The notes: generated by a model from the sequence alone, not told the origin. A stretch of 64,000 bases of DNA from JAVJSD01 sp040219575 (GCA_040219575.1 JAVJSD010000120.1:194970-258969), one strand, 5' to 3'; shown: positions 26,303 through 34,407, counted from the stretch's first letter. Translations and numbers: made by a program.

Positions 26303-26588
26303 GTAGCATGGCCGCCCTCGGCCGTGAATCGGCGGTCCATCAAACGGAGCGTCGGCGCTTGCTTGGATCCGCATGCGGGGAGACGTCGCCTTCGCTGACG
26401 CGGGTCTTCGGGAAGTACGAACCGCGTAGCGGAGCGTTCATTCACGGCCGGGGGCGGCCATGCTACTTAATTCGCCGCCGCGAGTCTTGCCGGAGCAGGA
26501 CGCCAATTTTATGGAGCGCCGATTCACGGCCGGGGGCGGCCATGCTACTTGATTCGCCGCCGCGAGTCTTGTCGGAGCAGGACGCCAA
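26303..26588. repeat. 67-base direct duplication with an inverted partial copy
   Basis: The 67-base unit starting ATTCACGGCCGGGGGCGGCC lies at 26440-26506 and again at 26522-26588, an 82-base period with two mismatches. An inverted partial copy is at 26303-26329 (GTAGCATGGCCGCCCTCGGC...) with one mismatch, and homology extends a few bases further. The 26303 and 26522 copies therefore face each other as inverted arms. Confidence 0.8.
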
Positions 26589-26615
26589 GGCGTTTGCGGC
26601 TGATCGTACAGAGCG

Positions 26616-26690
26616 ACCGTCGGAAGTCTCACGACGTCTCACGACTTCCGCTACGCTTGTGACCGTCGGAAGGCTGGCGACTTCCGCTAC
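26616..26690. repeat. Family A palindromic repeat (REPIN-like)
   Basis: Two hairpin words in tandem: GGAAGTCTCACGACGTCTCACGACTTCC (longer loop) and GGAAGGCTGGCGACTTCC (imperfect stem), each followed by GCTAC. Confidence 0.75.
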
Positions 26691-26705
26691 GAGTGGCTCG
26701 CGGCG

Positions 26706-28457
26706 TTATACCGGTTCGCCTTCGATTACGATCCGCCGCCAGATTTCGAACGTGAGCAACATCCACAGCCGCAGGCCGTAGCGGCCGGGGCCCTCCTCGA
26801 TGTTGTAGTCGAGCAATTGCTGCACGCGATCCGCGTCGAAGATGCCGGCTTGCTTCACGCTGCGGCGGTCGAGAATCTTCCGCGCGTAGCGCCGAAGTTC
26901 GCCTTGAAACCAGTAATGCACGGGCACCCGCATGCCGCTCTTGGGCCGCTGCAAGACCTCGCGCGGCAACTGGTCGGCGTAGGCCCGTTTCATGACGATC
27001 TTCTCCACGCCGGCCAGCAGTTTGAGCCGCGACGGCATGGCGAAGCTGAGTTCGATCAGCCGTTCGTCGAACAACGGCGCCAGCGGCACAAGGCCCCACG
27101 CGCCGGTCATCCGCTCGACCTTGGGCAGGATCAGGTGCGCCCCCTTGAGTCGGATGTTGATGGCGCTCAGCTTGTCGAGCAGACCGGTGGGACGCTCGCA
27201 GCGGAAGAAGGGAGTCAGGATCGACTCCAGGTCGGCGGCGAAGTCGATACGGCGGGCCATGTCGGCCGACAGCAGCCGCGAAAGCTCCTCGTAACCGCGG
27301 CGGTACGACGCCAGGTAGGCCCTCTCGCGAAACGTCGGATCGTGCGTCCCTCCGCCGTACCAGTGCTGCATCAACATGGGGACGTTCTTCGGCCCGCCGA
27401 ACAGCGGATCGCCTCCTTCGCCGTTGAAGGCGAAGCGGAAGTCGCCCGCCACTTGCGACGCCAACTCGAAGTTGGGCATCGTGATCGGATCGCCGATCGG
27501 ATCGTCGAGATGCCAGATCATCTTCCGCAGTCGCGGCAGGAAATCTCGCGGCTCGATCAATACTTCGGTGTGCTGCGTGCGGCACCGCCTGGCCACGCTG
27601 CGGGCGAATTCCAGCTCGTGCGGGTACTGGGGGCCGAAGTGAATGGCGAAGGTGTGGACGCGGCGGTCGTGCAGCCGCGCCACGTCGGCCGCCACCACGC
27701 TCGAGTCGAGACCGCCCGAAAGAAACACCGCGGTCGGCTCGCCGCGAGGCAAACGCCGCGCCACGGCGCGGCGATGCTCCTCGCGGAAGCGTTCGACGTA
27801 CCAGTCCTCGTCGTGCTCCCCCTGCTCGACCTCCTCGAAGCGGAAGTAGCGCACCAGTTGCGGCGGGCCCGCGCCGTCGCAGGTCAAGCGATGTCCCGCC
27901 GGCAGCTCGTACACTTCCTCCAGCATGGTCGCCGCGCCGGGCGTGAAGCTGAAGGTAAGGTACTCCGCCAGCGCCGCGGCCCGCAAACGCCTTGGGAAGC
28001 CCGGCGCCGCGCGAATCGCCTTCGCTTCGACGCCGAACAGCAATCGTCCGTTGTGCCGCCCATAGAACAGCGTTCGCACGCCCGCGCCGTCGCGAACCAG
28101 GTGCAACGTCGCCCCGTCGCGAACGGCCAACACGAACGCGCCGCGGAGGCGCGAGGTCATTTCGGCGCCGAATAAGCGATACAGGGCGAGCAACGACTCC
28201 GCCGTGGCGTCGATCTCGCGCGGGCCCTCGACGATGGTGCACCAGCCCGCCACGGCGACTTGCAGCGAACCGTCGCGCGCGACGCCGCCGCTCTGCAGAT
28301 GCGCCGGGCCGCCTTCCCATCGCGATCGGTAACCGATCGCGCCGTGTTCATCGTCGAGCCGCCGCAGCACTCCGCGGCCACGATGGCGCAGCACCTGATC
28401 CATCCGCTCCAACAACGCGTCGTCGCGGGGACCGGAATAGCCGAACAGCGAGCCCAT
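26706..28457 (-). CDS. Asparagine-synthase-like ligase with inactive glutaminase domain
   Basis: A 583-residue protein with the two-domain layout of glutamine-hydrolysing asparagine synthase (AsnB): an Ntn-type N-terminal domain (1-200) and a PP-loop ATP pyrophosphatase/synthetase domain with SGGLDSS at 247-253. It starts MGSLFGYSG, so the catalytic Cys that normally follows Met is replaced by Gly, and the usual NGEIYN motif is replaced by AGWCTIVE. The usual GEGSDE is GEGGDP (346-351). It probably activates a carboxylate as an acyl-adenylate and uses free ammonia or an internal amine, like beta-lactam synthetase, rather than making asparagine from glutamine. Divergent from the Kelch gene. 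Confidence 0.8.
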   Translation of the reverse strand: MGSLFGYSGPRDDALLERMDQVLRHRGRGVLRRLDDEHGAIGYRSRWEGGPAHLQSGGVARDGSLQVAVAGWCTIVEGPREIDATAESLLALYRLFGAEMTSRLRGAFVLAVRDGATLHLVRDGAGVRTLFYGRHNGRLLFGVEAKAIRAAPGFPRRLRAAALAEYLTFSFTPGAATMLEEVYELPAGHRLTCDGAGPPQLVRYFRFEEVEQGEHDEDWYVERFREEHRRAVARRLPRGEPTAVFLSGGLDSSVVAADVARLHDRRVHTFAIHFGPQYPHELEFARSVARRCRTQHTEVLIEPRDFLPRLRKMIWHLDDPIGDPITMPNFELASQVAGDFRFAFNGEGGDPLFGGPKNVPMLMQHWYGGGTHDPTFRERAYLASYRRGYEELSRLLSADMARRIDFAADLESILTPFFRCERPTGLLDKLSAINIRLKGAHLILPKVERMTGAWGLVPLAPLFDERLIELSFAMPSRLKLLAGVEKIVMKRAYADQLPREVLQRPKSGMRVPVHYWFQGELRRYARKILDRRSVKQAGIFDADRVQQLLDYNIEEGPGRYGLRLWMLLTFEIWRRIVIEGEPV

Positions 28458-28733
28458 GGAATTCTTTCGGAAATCAACGCCGCAGGTCGCCATGCGAAGG
28501 GGCATGACTTTCCACGGCGTCCTTGGTACTCTGAGCCGTCCTTGGCGTGCTCGAGGTTGCTTGCAAGTCGATGCTTGCAAGGTGGCGACGTGCAACGACC
28601 TGCCGGGCGGCCGATTGCATCGCTCCATCGCCAGCACAATTTACGCTTCGCCCGCGTCTCAGCAACCGCCGAAAAGCAACCGCCCCCCAGCAACCGCCGA
28701 CCAGCAACCGCCGACCAGCAACCGCAGTCGTCC
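28458..28733. other. Divergent intergenic region with a short tandem repeat
   Basis: The 276-base gap between the asparagine-synthase-like gene and the Kelch gene. Its end (28660-28727) carries about five imperfect copies of a 14-base unit containing CAGCAACCGCCGA, right up to the Kelch start codon. It must hold both promoters. Confidence 0.5.
28660..28727. repeat. Short tandem repeat, CAGCAACCGCCGA type
   Basis: Five imperfect copies of a 13-15 base unit in tandem, ending six bases before the ATG of the Kelch gene at 28734. It replaces a recognisable ribosome-binding site. Confidence 0.6.
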
Positions 28734-29654
28734 ATGAACTCCTCCACGACCTGGCCCGATCTGCCCCGCGCGATCACGAGTTTCGGCGCCGCCGCACTTG
28801 GTGACGCGGTTTTCGTCTACGGTGGGCATCACGGGAAAGCCCATCACTACTATGACGAGGGCCAGTCGGGCGAACTGCTGCGTCTGAACGTGCGAGACGC
28901 CGCCGGCTGGGACGTCGTTTCGGTCGGTCCGCGCCTGCAGGGCCTGGCGATGGTCGCCCATCAGGAGCGGCTCTACCGTCTGGGCGGCTTCGAAGCCCGC
29001 AACACGGTCGACCAGGAGCAAAACCTGTGGTCGATCGACCATTTCGCGTGCTTCGATCCTGCGGCCGGCGTGTGGCGCGATCTGCCGCCGATGCCGGAGC
29101 CACGTTCGTCGTTCGACGCGGCCGTGCTGGAGGGGGTGCTGTATGTGGTCGGCGGCTGGAAGTTGTGCGGCGACCGCGAAGCCTCCTGGTGCGAGACGGC
29201 CTGCGCCTGCGACCTGAACTCCGCCGCCCCCGTCTGGCGGGAGATTCCCCCGCCGCCGTTTCAACGTCGAGCGCTGTCGGTCGCCGCGCTCGACGGGCGA
29301 ATTTACGTCCTGGGCGGCATGCAGCCGGACGGGGCGGTCTCGCGGGCCACGGCGGTTTTCGACCCGGCGTCGCGGCAGTGGAGCGGCGGACCCGACCTGC
29401 CGGGCGAGGAGATGGAGGCCTTCGGCACCGCCTGCTGCTCGCTGGAGGGCCGATTGTACGTCAGCACCAGCTCGGGCCGCGTATTGCGGCTGGCCCCCTC
29501 CGGCGACGCTTGGGAGGAGGTCGCCACGCTCGGCGACGGCCGTTTCTTCCACCGCATGACGCCGATCCGCGATGCGCGGCTGCTATTGATCGGCGGGGCC
29601 AGCATGCAACGGGGCAAGTACAAGAGCGTGGAAAGCGTGCGAATCGAGGGCTAG
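28734..29654 (+). CDS. Kelch-repeat beta-propeller protein
   Basis: A 306-residue protein built of Kelch repeats: blades carry GG doublets (YGGHHGK, LGGFEAR, VVGGWKL, VLGGMQP, LIGGASM) with a Trp/Tyr further on (WRDLPPMPEPRSS, WREIPPPPFQRRA, WSGGPDLPGEEM). No signal peptide. Kelch propellers bind proteins or sugars. The start at 28734 is the first Met of the conserved sequence. It is divergent from the asparagine-synthase-like gene, so the two may share a control region. Confidence 0.8.
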   Translation: MNSSTTWPDLPRAITSFGAAALGDAVFVYGGHHGKAHHYYDEGQSGELLRLNVRDAAGWDVVSVGPRLQGLAMVAHQERLYRLGGFEARNTVDQEQNLWSIDHFACFDPAAGVWRDLPPMPEPRSSFDAAVLEGVLYVVGGWKLCGDREASWCETACACDLNSAAPVWREIPPPPFQRRALSVAALDGRIYVLGGMQPDGAVSRATAVFDPASRQWSGGPDLPGEEMEAFGTACCSLEGRLYVSTSSGRVLRLAPSGDAWEEVATLGDGRFFHRMTPIRDARLLLIGGASMQRGKYKSVESVRIEG

Positions 29655-29678
29655 TGCTGGTTCTCGCGAAGAATTCGG

Positions 29679-29751
29679 GTAGCAGAAGTCGTGAGACTTC
29701 TTTAGGCTCCGACGTCGTCACGATTTCCTGAACTCTCACGAGTTCAGCTAC
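29679..29751. repeat. Family A palindromic repeat (REPIN-like)
   Basis: GTAGCAGAAGTCGTGAGACTTC at the left and GAACTCTCACGAGTTCAGCTAC at the right, with outer arms GTAGCAGA / TCAGCTAC (7 of 8 paired). It separates the Kelch gene from the cold-shock leader. Confidence 0.75.
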
Positions 29752-29824
29752 TCTACGATCAAGCCGTCCGAAGCCGGCGGACTGTGCCGGCACCCCCCCT
29801 TTTCAACGTTTTTTCACACCTCCA

Positions 29825-29854
29825 TTGTGGAACGGCCTCCCCTACCGCTACAAT
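29825..29854 (+). promoter_or_regulatory. Candidate promoter of the cold-shock gene
   Basis: TTGTGG at 29825-29830 and TACAAT at 29849-29854 are 18 bases apart, in the usual sigma-70 layout, about 240 bases before the cold-shock start codon. Confidence 0.4.
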
Positions 29855-30093
29855 TTGCAGCGTCGCGATTTGTCGCGGCGAGCAGAAGTAGTAACAAGAT
29901 GCTGGGCTGGACGCATGTCCGCTCTCCCTCCGGTTCCGCCGCAGTCCGTAGTTCCTCGAGTCGCCGCCTTGCGGCAGCCGCTCGACTTCGTGTTGTGGCC
30001 GTCTGCTCCTCTTTCTTTCGTGTCGGCCTGTGGGCAGTTCGCGTCTACGCCTTCTCCCCAGGCCCTGGTGTGTTTTTTTCGCGGAGCGCAGTA

Positions 30094-30294
30094 ATGCCAC
30101 AGAGTAAGATTAAGAAGTTGGTCACGGACAAGGGTTTTGGGTTCATCGAGGGAGACCGGGGCGACCTGTTTTTCCATCACTCGGAGGTGCAAGGCACGAC
30201 CTTCGAGGAACTGCGGGAAGGCCAAATGGTCGAGTACGAAGTCGGTCGCGGCCCCAAGGGGCCCCGCGCCACCGGCGTTCGTCTGGCTGACTGA
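30094..30294 (+). CDS. Cold-shock domain protein
   Basis: A 66-residue cold-shock protein (MPQSKIKKLVTDKGFGFIEG...). Both nucleic-acid-binding motifs are present: RNP1-like KGFGFIEG and RNP2-like LFFHHS. It binds single-stranded RNA/DNA as an RNA chaperone and often regulates its own mRNA. The family and length are typical of CspA-type proteins. It has its own strong terminator directly downstream and a long leader. Confidence 0.93.
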   Translation: MPQSKIKKLVTDKGFGFIEGDRGDLFFHHSEVQGTTFEELREGQMVEYEVGRGPKGPRATGVRLAD

Positions 30295-30345
30295 TCGTCA
30301 ACCGACCGCCAGGCCGCCGGCAGTTCGCCGACCGCCAGCTCACAG

Positions 30346-30383
30346 CGCCCCGGAGACACATTCGTCTCCGGGGCGTTTTTTTT
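30346..30383 (+). terminator. Rho-independent terminator of the cold-shock gene
   Basis: A perfect 12-base stem CGCCCCGGAGAC / GTCTCCGGGGCG (30346-30357 and 30364-30375) with loop ACATTC, followed by eight T residues, about 50 bases after the stop. Confidence 0.93.
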
Positions 30384-30396
30384 GCGCGCCAATCGC

Positions 30397-30426
30397 TTGA
30401 CGCCCGATACATCGGATTGCTATATA
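30397..30426 (+). promoter_or_regulatory. Promoter of the padR operon
   Basis: TTGACG (30397-30402) and TATATA (30421-30426) with an 18-base spacer, 28 bases before the padR start codon and directly after the upstream terminator. CGATACA / TATATCG flank the spacer imperfectly and could be an operator for autoregulation by the PadR protein; this is an inference. Confidence 0.55.
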
Positions 30427-30454
30427 TCGTCTATCGACACAAGGAGTCCCCGGC

Positions 30455-30808
30455 ATGACGCAGCGCGGAAACGACCTGATTCGCGGCAGCCTCGACTTGA
30501 TGGTGCTGTCGGTCCTGGCCGACGGCCCCAAGTACGGCTACCTGATTCAGCAGCGATTGAACGACGCCAGCGGCGGCGCCGTCCGCGCTCCCGCCGGTTC
30601 GCTCTATCCGCTATTGCACCGGCTGGAGTCGGAAAAGTTGCTCCGCAGCCGGGTCGAGAACTCCACCGGTCGACAACGCAAGTGGTACGAGTTGACCGCC
30701 GCCGGTCGGCGTCGCCTGTCGAAGCAGGCCCAGCAGTGGAATGAGTTGGCGGCGTGTCTGGAGACGTTGTTGCGGCCGGTGCTCGAGGCGCCGCCCGATC
30801 CGGCTTGA
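30455..30808 (+). CDS. PadR-family transcriptional regulator
   Basis: A 117-residue winged-helix regulator. Family signatures: LDLMVLSVLADGPKYGYLIQ, the wing region LYPLLHRLESEKLL, and YELTAAGRRRL. It binds DNA as a dimer and typically represses its own operon until a ligand is bound. An AAGGAG ribosome-binding site lies 8 bases before the ATG. The next gene starts 46 bases downstream and has a HAAS (permease prefix) domain, the usual partner of PadR in many bacteria. Confidence 0.93.
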   Translation: MTQRGNDLIRGSLDLMVLSVLADGPKYGYLIQQRLNDASGGAVRAPAGSLYPLLHRLESEKLLRSRVENSTGRQRKWYELTAAGRRRLSKQAQQWNELAACLETLLRPVLEAPPDPA

Positions 30809-30854
30809 ACATCTTCGGGCGCTCGTTCATTCGCTTCACGCGAGGAGCCGTCGG

Positions 30855-32087
30855 ATGACCGAACAAGACTTTGACCGATTCCTGGCGTCGCTCCAGGGAA
30901 TGCTCAAAACCAACCGCCGGCGGCGCGACGCGATCGTCGGCGAACTGCGGGACCACTTGCTGGAGCGACTCGACGAGCTTGTCGCCCAAGGCGTCTCGCG
31001 CGATGAAGCGATGACCAGGGCCTTGGAGGAATTCGGCGACGCGGCGGTGCTCGCCGCGCATTTCACAGCGATCTCTCGCAATCGGAACAGGAGAATTCTC
31101 ATGCGTACGACAGTTGGAACCGTGGCGGCGTTGGCGGCGGTGCTTGTGGGGGTGGTCGCCTTCTGGCCCCAAGACGCCAGCGTTCCGCTCGCGCCGCGCA
31201 AGGTGACCGCGCAGGACGAACCGAAGGAGGTCAAGCCGCCGGCCGCGGAAGGCGTGGCGTTGCTCGACGAGGACGCGCTCGACGACGCGACCGTCGAGAA
31301 GCTGAAGAAGCCGATCGACGTCGACCTTATCGAGACGCCGCTGTCCGATGCACTGAGTTTCACGGTGGGTGCGGCCGAGGTGCAGTTTTACCTCGATCAA
31401 CGGGCATTGGACGACATCGGCCTCACGGCCGACGCGCCGGTCTCGCTCTCGCTCAGGTCCATCTCCGGCGAGATGGCGCTCGACCTGATACTGAAGCAAC
31501 TCGACCTGACGTATGTCCTGCGCAGCGGGATCGTCATGGTCACCACGCCGGAAGAGGCCGAGTACCAGATGACGGTTCGCGTTTACAAGTTGAAAGACTT
31601 GCGAACGGAGATGGAAATCGCGAAACAATCCGACACCCAGCACGCCGTCGAGGCCCTGGCGACGTTGGCGGAGGAGAGTCAGCCTCGCGGTTTCGGCGGA
31701 GGTTTTGGACCGGCGCGACCTGTCGAGGACGACACCCTCCGCGTGCCGCTGCTGGAATCGATGCTGCAACTGCTCGAGCGACGCGACGCGCTGGAAGCGA
31801 CCAATCCCGAGGCGGCCAAGAAAGTCGAGAAGGAGTTCTATCAACTCGCCCGCACCGTCCTGCCGCCTCCCGCCGCGCGGAGTCCCTACCAGGAGGTCGT
31901 CGAACTGATCATGACATCGATCAACCCGGACTCGTGGGACGAAGTCGGCGGCCCGGGTTCGATCGGCGTGTTTCGCGACAAGCTGGTGGTCACCAACAGC
32001 CGCGAGGTGCATCGCAAGATCGACGACCTGCTGCGGCAGCTTCGCGAGAGCGGCGAAGCGCCCGCCGCCACGGCCACCGACGAATAG
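30855..32087 (+). CDS. HAAS/permease-prefix membrane protein with STN-like exported domain
   Basis: A 410-residue protein. Residues 1-75 are a HAAS/permease-prefix helical domain (RRDAIVGELRDHLLERLDEL, EAMTRALEEFGD). A membrane helix follows at 86-104, then an exported part with a secretin-N/STN-like fold (about 155-260: DALSFTVGAAEVQFYLDQRA, SLRSISGEMALDLILKQL) seen in planctomycete TonB-dependent/secretin proteins. The ending is helical and beta-rich. It is the second gene of the padR operon, with an ATG at 30855 and good GGAG upstream. It probably senses or transmits an envelope signal; the usual permease itself is absent. Confidence 0.78.
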   Translation: MTEQDFDRFLASLQGMLKTNRRRRDAIVGELRDHLLERLDELVAQGVSRDEAMTRALEEFGDAAVLAAHFTAISRNRNRRILMRTTVGTVAALAAVLVGVVAFWPQDASVPLAPRKVTAQDEPKEVKPPAAEGVALLDEDALDDATVEKLKKPIDVDLIETPLSDALSFTVGAAEVQFYLDQRALDDIGLTADAPVSLSLRSISGEMALDLILKQLDLTYVLRSGIVMVTTPEEAEYQMTVRVYKLKDLRTEMEIAKQSDTQHAVEALATLAEESQPRGFGGGFGPARPVEDDTLRVPLLESMLQLLERRDALEATNPEAAKKVEKEFYQLARTVLPPPAARSPYQEVVELIMTSINPDSWDEVGGPGSIGVFRDKLVVTNSREVHRKIDDLLRQLRESGEAPAATATDE

Positions 32088-32117
32088 CGCCCTCAGTTCA
32101 TCGGCCTCCCCAAGCTC

Positions 32118-32181
32118 GTAGCGGAATTCGCCAGAATTCCGATGAACGCGCACCTCTCGGAAGTCTGGCGACTTCCGCTAC
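32118..32181. repeat. Family A double-hairpin repeat (REPIN-like)
   Basis: GTAGCGGAATTCGCCAGAAT and on: a left hairpin (CGGAATTC-GCCA-GAATTCCG), a spacer, and a right hairpin (CGGAAGTC-TGGC-GACTTCCG), with outer arms GTAGCGGA / TCCGCTAC. Homology with the copy at 50340 continues past the element (TCTGGATTGCG and TCTGAATTGCG). Confidence 0.85.
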
Positions 32182-33224
32182 GAATGTCTTCTGGATTGCG
32201 GCAACGGCAGCGAGACCTCCATGCCGCTCTCGGCCGCGTGCAGCCCCGCTTCCAGAATCTCCTGCGCGTCGCGTCCGTGGCGGTCGTCGCACAGCGGCAT
32301 GAACGGCTCGCCGGTCTTCAGGCAATGCACGAAATGGGCGGTCGCTGATCGCATCGAGGCGGGCGGATCGGGAACGTCCAGCGGAGCGCCGTCCGGATGC
32401 GCGTCGTCGGCCAGCAGCAACCGCCCCCCCACGCGCGGCTCCATCATCAGCGTGCCCCGCGTGCCGTGAATCATCGTGATGTAGCTCGACAGGTTGCCGA
32501 TCTGCGACCAGGAGCCTTCCGAAATCGCCATCGCCCCGGGATACGACATCACCAGAATCCCGTTGTCCTCCACCAGGATGTCTTCCTTCACCAGCCGCCC
32601 GCTGACGCCCGTCACGCGGCTCGGCACGCCGAGAAACACGCGGGCCAGCAGCGCCCCGTAGCAGCAATAGTCGATCATCGCTCCGCCGCCGTTGCGCGAG
32701 GCGTCGAACAGCCAGTCGCAGAAGTATTCGCTGCAACCGAGCTCCTTCGGCCCGGCGTGCGCGGCGCGGTATTTCACCTGCCACAGGCGTCCCACATCGC
32801 CCCGCTGCACCACCGTCAGCGCGTGCTGCATCTGCGGCCACCAGGCGAACGGCCAGTTAATCATCAACCGCACGTCGTGCCGCCGCGCCGTCGCCAACAT
32901 CGCCTCGGCGCCGGCCAGCGAATGGGCCATCGGCTTCTCGACCATCGCCGGCAGCCCGCGGACCGCCGCTTCGGTGAACAGTTTTTCCCCGCCCGCGTTG
33001 TCGGCGAAGATGAACACCGCGTCGAGCCGCTCCTGATCGAGCATCGCCACGTCGTCGTCGTAGGTCGCGCAGCCGTGCGCCGCGCGAATTTTTTCCAGTA
33101 GCTGCGGATGATCATCGGCCGCCGCCGCGAGTTGCACGCCCTCGGTCTGCTTCAAGTCCTCGAGGTTCCCCCACGCGTGATCGTGCGACAAACCTAACAC
33201 GCCGATTCGAAGAGTTTCGCTCAT
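32178..33224 (-). CDS. Gfo/Idh/MocA-family oxidoreductase
   Basis: A 348-residue NAD(P)-dependent sugar-type dehydrogenase. The N-terminal Rossmann fold begins RIGVLGLSHDHA; the conserved EKP motif with its catalytic Lys is at 96-98. The C-terminal alpha/beta domain is of normal length. Relatives act on sugars, inositols and their derivatives; the substrate is unknown. It is transcribed toward the REPIN at its 3' end. A second member of the family lies upstream at 33415-34407 on the same strand. Confidence 0.88.
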   Translation of the reverse strand: MSETLRIGVLGLSHDHAWGNLEDLKQTEGVQLAAAADDHPQLLEKIRAAHGCATYDDDVAMLDQERLDAVFIFADNAGGEKLFTEAAVRGLPAMVEKPMAHSLAGAEAMLATARRHDVRLMINWPFAWWPQMQHALTVVQRGDVGRLWQVKYRAAHAGPKELGCSEYFCDWLFDASRNGGGAMIDYCCYGALLARVFLGVPSRVTGVSGRLVKEDILVEDNGILVMSYPGAMAISEGSWSQIGNLSSYITMIHGTRGTLMMEPRVGGRLLLADDAHPDGAPLDVPDPPASMRSATAHFVHCLKTGEPFMPLCDDRHGRDAQEILEAGLHAAESGMEVSLPLPQSRRHS

Positions 33225-33414
33225 GTTCGATGTTCACCGTTTCTTGTAGGCCGCAACAACCGCAGGGCGTTGCGGCAGGAGCGCCGCTTGAGGTTGAGGC
33301 GCGACTGCGTGATTTCGTTAGCGCGGCGGCGGAGGATTGCCGGAACAGCGCACGGCTCGTTCCGGCCTACGACTACGACGTCGGACGCTGGCAGCGTCCG
33401 CCACGGGAGACGTT
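33225..33414. repeat. Palindrome-rich spacer (families F and composite)
   Basis: The 190 bases between two oxidoreductase genes are nearly all palindromes. Outer arms GTAGGCCGCAAC (33246-33257) and GTTCCGGCCTAC (33359-33370) enclose two hairpins, GCCGCAAC/GTTGCGGC at the left and GCCGGAAC/GTTCCGGC at the right. The family F hairpin CGGACGCTGGCAGCGTCCG follows at 33382-33400. Confidence 0.7.
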
Positions 33415-34407
33415 TTACACCACCGCTTCCCACTTGCCGGACTCGCCGCTGCGGAAGACCGCTTCGATCACCTTCATGTTGGCCACGCTGTCTTCGATCG
33501 GCGTGGGAACGTCGGTGTTCTCCAGTACGGCCCGCGAAAACAGATCGCCTTGAATCGTGTATTGATCGCAGACGTCGAGCACGATCTCTTCGGTCGCGCC
33601 GTCGTGCTCGTGCCACATCTTGCAGGGGCGGTCGGGCGGCGCGTTGAAGGGGATCTCGATCTCCACGCGTCCCCGATCGCCGTAGATGTTCACCCGCTGG
33701 TAGGGCGCAAGCTGCGTCGAGCAGGTGAAGGTCGCCGTTCCCTCGGCGAAATCGAGCACGGCCGACGTCAGGCGATCGGTCTTGAAGTTCGGGTCGCGCT
33801 CCACCACACCCAGCACGCGGCCCGGCTCGGCGTCGAAGATGAACCGCGACAGCGAGATCGGATAGCAGCCGATGTCCATCAGCGCTCCGCCGCCGATCTC
33901 CGCCTGGTTGCGGATGTTGCCCGGCTCGTCGTTGAAGTACGAGAAAAACGACTGAATCGTCCTCAGCGCGCCGACGCCGCCGGTGCGAACGATCTGTTGG
34001 GCCCGCCGCCACTGCGGATGATGGCGGTACATGAAGGCCTCCATCACCTTCAGCTCCCCGTGGCTGCGGGCGGCATCGACCAGCTTTTGCCCTTCGGCCG
34101 AGGTCAGCGCGATCGGCTTTTCGCAGAGGACGTGCTTGCCCGCGTCGATCGCCTGCAGCGAAAGCGGCACGTGCAGGTGATTCGGCAGCGGGTTGTAGAT
34201 GGCTTCGATCTCCGGATCGGCCAACAACTCCTCGTAGGAACCGTACGCCTTGGCGATGCCCAGCGCGCCGGCGGCCTGCTGGGCCCGCTCCAGGTCGCGC
34301 GAGGCGATGGCGGCGATGTCGCACAACTCGCCCCGCTGCATGGCGGGGATCACCTTCTGCGTGCCGATGCGGGCGGTGGAAAGAACGCCCCAGCGTAGTT
34401 TTCTCAT
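33415..34407 (-). CDS. Gfo/Idh/MocA-family oxidoreductase (dihydrodiol-dehydrogenase-like)
   Basis: A 330-residue NAD(P)-dependent dehydrogenase. It begins MRKLRWGVLSTARIGTQKVI, the variant Rossmann motif of the glucose-fructose oxidoreductase/dihydrodiol dehydrogenase branch. EKP is at 96-98 and the nearby GxxLxxxGxxHxxWxR-like active-site helix appears as GALMDIGCYPISLSRF. It probably oxidises a sugar or cyclitol. Coordinates leave a 190-base palindromic spacer before the paralogue. Confidence 0.88.
   Translation of the reverse strand: MRKLRWGVLSTARIGTQKVIPAMQRGELCDIAAIASRDLERAQQAAGALGIAKAYGSYEELLADPEIEAIYNPLPNHLHVPLSLQAIDAGKHVLCEKPIALTSAEGQKLVDAARSHGELKVMEAFMYRHHPQWRRAQQIVRTGGVGALRTIQSFFSYFNDEPGNIRNQAEIGGGALMDIGCYPISLSRFIFDAEPGRVLGVVERDPNFKTDRLTSAVLDFAEGTATFTCSTQLAPYQRVNIYGDRGRVEIEIPFNAPPDRPCKMWHEHDGATEEIVLDVCDQYTIQGDLFSRAVLENTDVPTPIEDSVANMKVIEAVFRSGESGKWEAVV

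Larger units (their letters stand above)
26244..26705. other. Repeat-filled intergenic region
   Basis: 462 bases between convergent genes and no gene. It contains an inverted copy and two direct copies of a 67-base unit (26303-26588) and a family A double hairpin (26616-26690), described separately. Confidence 0.6.
29655..30093. other. Long leader region of the cold-shock gene with repeats
   Basis: The 439-base non-coding stretch before the cold-shock gene. It holds a family A repeat (29679-29751) and a promoter candidate at 29825-29854, which would give a leader of about 230 bases. A long leader is usual for cold-shock mRNAs. Confidence 0.5.

Noticed and set aside
26629..28320. 563-codon open frame over the asparagine-synthase-like gene
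   Set aside because: Arg/Gly/Ala-rich shadow in another frame on the same strand; the PP-loop frame is the real one.
28660..28727. Possible CRISPR-like array
   Set aside because: Repeat units are 13-15 bases, imperfect and contiguous without spacers; it is a tandem repeat.
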